Both the position numbers and the translations under genes were made by a program. From NCBI GenBank assembly GCA_025966295.1, contig JAOPVD010000054.1:1-24630 (forward strand): a stretch of 24,630 nt of DNA. Direction: 5' to 3'. The notes under the pieces are model-generated. The model was not told the origin of the DNA. It was given only the letters and a program-made list of their open reading frames with translations, and did not search any database. The DNA is from Frankiales bacterium. Lineage in GTDB: Bacteria > Actinomycetota > Actinomycetes > Mycobacteriales > SCTD01. Positions 20,954 through 24,630 of this stretch are shown here, piece after piece; position 1 is the first letter of the stretch, and every line of letters begins with the position of its first letter.

Positions 20954-22522
20954 TCACGCCCGGCCGGAAAGCCGCTGGAAGTCCTCGACGTGGTGGCACT
21001 TCTCGAGCGCCGCGTCGTACGTGACCTTGCCCTTCTTCACCAGTTCGGCGAGGTGCTGGTCCATCGTGGCCATGCCGAACTTCGCACCGGCCTGCATCGC
21101 GGAGTAGATCTGGTGCGTCTTGCCCTCACGGATGAGGTTGCGGATGGCGGGGGTGGCCACCAGGACCTCGGTGGCCACGACCCGGCCCTTGCCGTCGACG
21201 GTGCGGACCAGCTGCTGACAGACGACGCCCTGCAGCGCGCCGGCGAGCTGCACGCGGACCTGCTGCTGCTGGTGCGGCGGGAAGACGTCGATGACGCGGT
21301 CGATGGTCTGCGCGGCGTCCTGGGTGTGCAGGGTCGCCATGACCAGGTGACCGGTCTCGGCGGCGGTCAGCGCGATCTCGATGGTCTCGAGGTCACGCAT
21401 CTCACCGACCAGGATGATGTCGGGGTCCTGGCGCAGCACGTGCTTCAGCGCGTTCTTGAAGTTGTGGGTGTCCTCCCCCACCTCGCGCTGGTTCACGAGG
21501 CAGCTCTTGTGTTCGTGGAGGAACTCGATCGGGTCCTCGACGGTCATGATGTGGTCGCGCCGCTGGCGGTTGGCCAGGTCGACCACCGCGGCCAGCGTCG
21601 TGGACTTGCCCGAGCCGGTGGGACCGGTGACCAGGACGAAGCCACGCGGCAGCATCGCGAAGTTCGCGACCGTCGCCGGTACGCCGAGGTCCTCGAGCGG
21701 CTTGATCTCGTACGGGATCAGGCGGAAGGCCGCCCCGACCGAGTCGCGCTGCCGGTACATGTTGACGCGGAAGCGGGCCCGACCCGGGACGCTGTAGGCG
21801 AAGTCGAGCTCGAGCGTCTCCTCGAACTTCTCGCGCTGCTTCTGCGACAGGATCGCGTACAGCGTCTTCTGGACCTGCTGGGGCGTGAGCCGGTCGCGGC
21901 CCTCCATCGGGGTCAGGTGGCCGTTGTCGCGGACCGTGGGGGGCGCACCGACCGTCAGGTGCAGGTCGGAGCAGCCGCGGTCGAGCACCTCGAGCAGCAG
22001 GTCGGTGAGGAAGCCGCTCTCCTCCGACGTGTCCTCGGCACCGACCCGCACCGCCTGGGCCTCCGCGGGCGCGTCGTAGCTGGGCGCCGCAGGTACCTCG
22101 GGGGCGATGCCCACGTTCCCCGTCGGCAACGGCGCGTCCTCGGGCTCCGGAGCAGCAGCGACGGGCGCGGGCGGGGCGGCCGGGGCCGGAGGGGTCGGCG
22201 CGGGCGGCTCGGCGTACAACGGCTGGACCGGCACCGCCGCCGGAGCGACCGACAGCGCGACAGGGGCCGGGGTAGCGACAGGGGCCGGGGCAGCGACAGG
22301 GGTCGGGGCCACAACGGGGGCCGGGGCCGGCGGGGCCGGCGGGGCCGGCTGGAACGCGAGCGCCGGCGGAGCGGGCTCGGCCACCGGCGCGAACGCGAGC
22401 GCCGGCTGGGCGACCTCGAGCGCGTCAACAGGCTGCAGTGGGGGCGCCGGGGTCCAGGTCGGGTCCAGCGGTGACACCGACCCGTTTGCCGGGTTCGTCC
22501 CCGCGCCGTAGTAGTCGTCCAC
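20954..22522 (-). CDS. pilT: Retraction ATPase PilT with a long Pro/Ala-rich N-terminal extension
   Basis: PilT powers pilus retraction and twitching. The catalytic part (about residues 168-522) is canonical. It has SDLHLTVG, Walker A GPTGSGKST at 300-308, Walker B DIILVGEMRD at 368-377 and the His box HLVMATLHTQDAAQTIDR. The PilT-specific AIRNLIRE follows at 459-466 and separates it from PilB and PilU. Ordinary PilT is about 345-370 residues; here some 165 residues of Pro/Ala/Val-rich sequence, starting MDDYYGAGTNPANG, come first. The GTG at 22522 follows GAGGAGGA, so the extension is probably real. It shares a transcript with pilC, driven by the motif at 22565-22593. Confidence 0.96.
   Translation of the reverse strand: MDDYYGAGTNPANGSVSPLDPTWTPAPPLQPVDALEVAQPALAFAPVAEPAPPALAFQPAPPAPPAPAPVVAPTPVAAPAPVATPAPVALSVAPAAVPVQPLYAEPPAPTPPAPAAPPAPVAAAPEPEDAPLPTGNVGIAPEVPAAPSYDAPAEAQAVRVGAEDTSEESGFLTDLLLEVLDRGCSDLHLTVGAPPTVRDNGHLTPMEGRDRLTPQQVQKTLYAILSQKQREKFEETLELDFAYSVPGRARFRVNMYRQRDSVGAAFRLIPYEIKPLEDLGVPATVANFAMLPRGFVLVTGPTGSGKSTTLAAVVDLANRQRRDHIMTVEDPIEFLHEHKSCLVNQREVGEDTHNFKNALKHVLRQDPDIILVGEMRDLETIEIALTAAETGHLVMATLHTQDAAQTIDRVIDVFPPHQQQQVRVQLAGALQGVVCQQLVRTVDGKGRVVATEVLVATPAIRNLIREGKTHQIYSAMQAGAKFGMATMDQHLAELVKKGKVTYDAALEKCHHVEDFQRLSGRA
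22257..22310 (-). repeat. 18-bp tandem repeat in the PilT extension
   Basis: Three near-identical 18-bp units beginning GCGACAGGGGCCGGGG (plus strand) at 22257, 22275 and 22293 encode AP-x-PVA repeats. A 9-bp GGGGCCGGC repeat follows at about 22322-22348. Both are in frame and could vary in copy number. Confidence 0.85.
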
Positions 22523-22539
22523 CTGCGAGTCCTCCTCAA

Positions 22540-22557
22540 GACCCGGGCGGTCGGGTC
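22540..22557 (-). other. Hairpin at the 5' end of the pilT-pilC message
   Basis: GACCCG (22540-22545) and CGGGTC (22552-22557) pair perfectly around a 6-nt loop, just downstream of the pilT -10-like octamer. It may stabilise the mRNA; no function is shown. Confidence 0.35.
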
Positions 22558-22564
22558 ACTGCCT

Positions 22565-22593
22565 GTGTCGACCAGCTGGGGGCCTCGCTTGAG
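22565..22593 (-). promoter_or_regulatory. Pilus-type promoter motif for pilT-pilC
   Basis: On the minus strand, CTCAAG (22593-22588), 15 nt, then GTCGACAC (22572-22565), about 42 nt before the pilT GTG. Confidence 0.6.
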
Positions 22594-22604
22594 CCGAAAG
22601 GCCC
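22580..22604 (-). terminator. Possible weak terminator between pilB and pilT
   Basis: GGGCCT (22580-22585) pairs with AGGCCC (22599-22604) across 13 nt, 6 nt after the pilB stop. The loop contains the -35-like half of the pilT promoter. It is short and lacks a T-run. Confidence 0.3.
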
Positions 22605-22610
22605 AACGGC

Positions 22611-24278
22611 TCAGGCGACGACGCGGAAGATCTCCTCGAGGGAGGTGACACCGGACATGACCTTGAGCATTCCGTCATGCCGCAAGGTGATCATGCCCTG
22701 CTCCACGGCGACCTTGCCGATGGCCATCGAGGAGGCGTGCTCCACGGTCATCCGCTCGATGTCCTCGGACACCGACATGACCTCGTGCAGCGCGAGCCGG
22801 CCCTTGTAGCCGGTCTTGGAGCAGGCCGAGCAGCCGATCGGCCGGTAGAGCGTCGGGAGCTCCTGGCCGTCCTGCCACGGGAAGCGGTTCTCGCGCAACG
22901 CCTCCGGCGACAGCGTGTAGGCCTCCTTGCACTTCGGGCAGAGCTTGCGGGCGAGGCGCTGGGCCAGCACGCAGTCCAGCGCCGAGCCCACCAGGAACGG
23001 CTCGATGCCCATCTCGGTGAGGCGCACGATGGCCGACGGCGCGTCGTTGGTGTGCAGGGTCGAGAGCACCAGGTGGCCGGTGAGCGAGGCCTCGACCGCG
23101 ATGTGGGCGGTCTCCTGGTCGCGGATCTCACCGAGCAGCACGATGTCGGGGTCCGAGCGCAGGATCGAGCGCAGCGCCGCGGCGAAGGTCAGGCCGGCCT
23201 TGACGTTGGTCTGCACCTGGTTGATGCCCGGCAGCCGGTACTCCACCGGGTCCTCGACGGTGATGACGTTGACCTCGGGCTTGCTGACGATGTTCAACGT
23301 GGCGTAGAGCGTCGTCGACTTGCCGGATCCGGTCGGCCCCGTCACGAGGATCATGCCGTAGGGCTTCACGAAGCTCTTGGAGTAGATCTCGTAGTTCGGG
23401 TCGGAGAAGCCCAGGTCCGACAGCTTCAGCATGGCCGTGGAGTTGTCCAGGACACGCATGACGATCTTCTCGCCCCAGACCGTGGGCAGCGTCGCGACGC
23501 GCAGGTCGATCTTCTTGCCGTTGGTGGTGACCGACAGCCGGCCATCCTGCGGGATCCGGCGCTCGGCGATGTTGATGTCCGCCATGATCTTCAGGCGCGA
23601 GGTGACGCCCGAGGTGATCGTCTTGGGCGAGCGCATGACCTCGTGGAGCACCCCGTCGATGCGGAACCGGACGCGCAGGTCGCGCTCGGTCGGCTCGATG
23701 TGGATGTCGGAGGCGCGGTCCTGGATGGCCTGGGTGATGAGCAGGTTGACGAACTTGACGATCGGCGCGTCCTCGACGATCTCCTTGACCTTGCCGAGGT
23801 CGTCCTCCTCCTCCGAGGAGGAGTCCATCGCGACGGTCAGGTCGTCGAGCTCGGCGTCGCCGCGGTGGTAGCGGTTGATGGCCGCGAGGACGTCCGGCTT
23901 GGTCGCCACGACCGGCTTGACCTCGAGGCCGGTCATGGAGCGGATGTCGTCGAGGGCGAAGACGTTGGCCGGGTCGGCCATCGCGACGAGCAGCTTGCCG
24001 TCCTCGTAGCCGATCGGCAGTGCGGTGTGGCGGCGGCAGACCGCGTCCGAGACCTTCGCGACCGCGGAGCCGTCGACCGGGAAATCCGTCAGGTCGACGA
24101 ACTTCATGCCGATCTGGGTGGCGAGCGCCGCGACCAGCTGGGCCTCCGTGAGGACGCCGAGGTCGACCAGCACCCGTCCCAGGCTGCGGCCGAGCTTGCG
24201 CTGCTCCTCGACGGCACCGGTCAGCTGCTCAGGCGTGACGAGCCCGCCCTCGAGCAGGATGTCACCGAGCTGCTTCAC
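22611..24278 (-). CDS. pilB: Pilus extension ATPase PilB with MshEN-like N-terminus
   Basis: PilB is the assembly motor. The 555-residue product has two adjacent MshEN-type motifs at residues 4-26 and 33-55 (LGxxLxxxGxLTxxQLxxAxxxQ pattern), a linker with an acidic run near 152-160, and the T2SSE core. The core has Walker A GPTGSGKST at 314-322, the Asp box around VEDPVEY, Walker B DIVLLGEIRD at 378-387 and the His box HLVLSTLHTND. The zinc tetracysteine is C447/C450 and C483/C486. MshEN domains bind cyclic-di-GMP in several T4P/T2S ATPases. Here the leading Arg of each motif is Gln3 and Ser32, so binding is uncertain. GTG at 24278 follows GGGGAG; its promoter motif is at 24311-24339. Confidence 0.97.
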   Translation of the reverse strand: MKQLGDILLEGGLVTPEQLTGAVEEQRKLGRSLGRVLVDLGVLTEAQLVAALATQIGMKFVDLTDFPVDGSAVAKVSDAVCRRHTALPIGYEDGKLLVAMADPANVFALDDIRSMTGLEVKPVVATKPDVLAAINRYHRGDAELDDLTVAMDSSSEEEDDLGKVKEIVEDAPIVKFVNLLITQAIQDRASDIHIEPTERDLRVRFRIDGVLHEVMRSPKTITSGVTSRLKIMADINIAERRIPQDGRLSVTTNGKKIDLRVATLPTVWGEKIVMRVLDNSTAMLKLSDLGFSDPNYEIYSKSFVKPYGMILVTGPTGSGKSTTLYATLNIVSKPEVNVITVEDPVEYRLPGINQVQTNVKAGLTFAAALRSILRSDPDIVLLGEIRDQETAHIAVEASLTGHLVLSTLHTNDAPSAIVRLTEMGIEPFLVGSALDCVLAQRLARKLCPKCKEAYTLSPEALRENRFPWQDGQELPTLYRPIGCSACSKTGYKGRLALHEVMSVSEDIERMTVEHASSMAIGKVAVEQGMITLRHDGMLKVMSGVTSLEEIFRVVA

Positions 24279-24310
24279 GCGTGCACTCCCCAGGTCAGGC
24301 CGATGCTGTT

Positions 24311-24339
24311 GCTTCGACCGGTCCTGCCGTGTCCTTGAC
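24311..24339 (-). promoter_or_regulatory. Pilus-type promoter motif for pilB
   Basis: On the minus strand, GTCAAG (24339-24334), 15 nt, then GTCGAAGC (24318-24311), about 32 nt before the pilB GTG. It occupies most of the 72-nt gap before pilB. Confidence 0.6.
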
Positions 24340-24350
24340 CATGTTTTGCG

Positions 24351-24630
24351 TCAGTCGCGCTTGGTGAGCGCCGAGGCGAGGTCCGTCAGCGCCTTCGCCT
24401 GCGCCGAGCCGGGCGCCAGCGCGGCCGTGGAGCCGTCCCGGAAGCCCAGCTCCACCCGCATCCCGCGGGCCGGGACAGGCTGGTACGGCGCGTCGACACG
24501 CGCCGCCGCCACGGGCGCGGGCTCAGGCGCCGGGGCGACGTACGGGACGGCCACCGGCGGCGCCTGCGCCGGCACAACGGGGACCGCGGCACCGAGCTCG
24601 TGCTTGCCCGCCTTGCGGCGGAAGAGCCCC
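24351..24630 (-). CDS. Small Pro/Ala-rich protein of unknown function (5' end at window edge)
   Basis: Reading the minus strand in the frame that ends at the TGA at 24351-24353, about 92 codons stay open to the window end. The product begins GLFRRKAGKHELG, continues with a Pro/Ala/Val-rich stretch (PAQAPPVAVPYVAPAPEPAP), and ends in a short folded-looking tail (MRVELGFRDGSTAALAPGS, ALTDLASALTKRD). I do not recognise a family. Base 24630 is G and could be the last base of the start codon, since M-GLFRRK would be a typical beginning; the gene may be almost complete. It lies upstream of pilB in the same direction, and its Pro/Ala-rich part resembles the PilT extension in composition. A pilus-related role is only suggested by position. 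Confidence 0.6.
   Translation of the reverse strand, partial: GLFRRKAGKHELGAAVPVVPAQAPPVAVPYVAPAPEPAPVAAARVDAPYQPVPARGMRVELGFRDGSTAALAPGSAQAKALTDLASALTKRD

Noticed and set aside
22257..22348. Short regular repeats that could suggest a CRISPR array.
   Set aside because: Units are 18 and 9 bp, contiguous, in frame and inside pilT; there are no spacers.
20924..22474. A 516-codon plus-strand open frame opposite pilT.
   Set aside because: It is the antisense shadow of a clear PilT; the Arg/Gly repeats mirror the 18-bp tandem repeats.

Overview
The window is high-GC actinomycete DNA. The gene order is the actinobacterial core block aroC-aroK-aroB-aroQ-efp-nusB, then bldD, then pyrR-pyrB-pyrC, and a complete type IVa pilus (T4P) locus is joined to its aro end. 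BldD is almost identical in layout to the Streptomyces developmental regulator. No secretin (PilQ) gene is visible, as expected for a cell with one membrane. I cannot name the genus; a pilus-bearing or motile lineage of the Kineosporiales/Motilibacterales/Geodermatophilales kind is a guess. Every gene except bldD is on the minus strand.

Layout. 1-1878: pyrimidine genes pyrC (cut by the window edge), pyrB and pyrR, with a PyrR-type RNA loop against the pyrR ribosome binding site. 2169-2660: bldD (+). 2657-3823: a multi-spanning GT-C/GT87-like membrane protein. 3865-6352: nusB, efp, aroQ, aroB. 6416-8734: a secreted FN3/Ig-like protein set between aroB and aroK. 8861-10524: aroK, aroC. 10555-13716: a PilP-like gene, pilO, pilN, pilM. 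13859-18390: prepilin peptidase pilD and three minor prepilins (PilX/GspK-like, PilW-like and a PilV-like protein with added beta domains). 18452-19393: two major-type pilins. 19713-24278: pilC, pilT, pilB. 24351-24630: a small Pro/Ala-rich protein cut by the window end.

The most interesting signals lie between the genes. (1) A two-part promoter-like motif, CTCAAG, about 15 nt, then G(C/T)CGA-N-N-C, precedes pilM, the minor-pilin operon, pilA, pilT-pilC and pilB. Weaker or re-spaced copies precede the second pilin, the secreted FN3/Ig protein and the GT-C membrane protein. It resembles FliA/WhiG-class promoters and suggests one alternative-sigma regulon that reaches beyond the pilus genes. 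(2) The roughly 190-nt pilA leader holds a sequence that folds like a GEMM (cyclic-di-GMP-I) riboswitch. With BldD and the MshEN-like N-terminus of PilB, this makes three possible cyclic-dinucleotide inputs in one window.

How the genes fit together: PilD processes the prepilins, PilB and PilT drive extension and retraction on the PilC platform, and PilM/N/O plus the PilP-like protein form the inner alignment complex. The minor pilins probably cap the fibre. The aro, pyr, efp and nusB genes are housekeeping. All calls come from reading the sequence; no database search or folding program was run.
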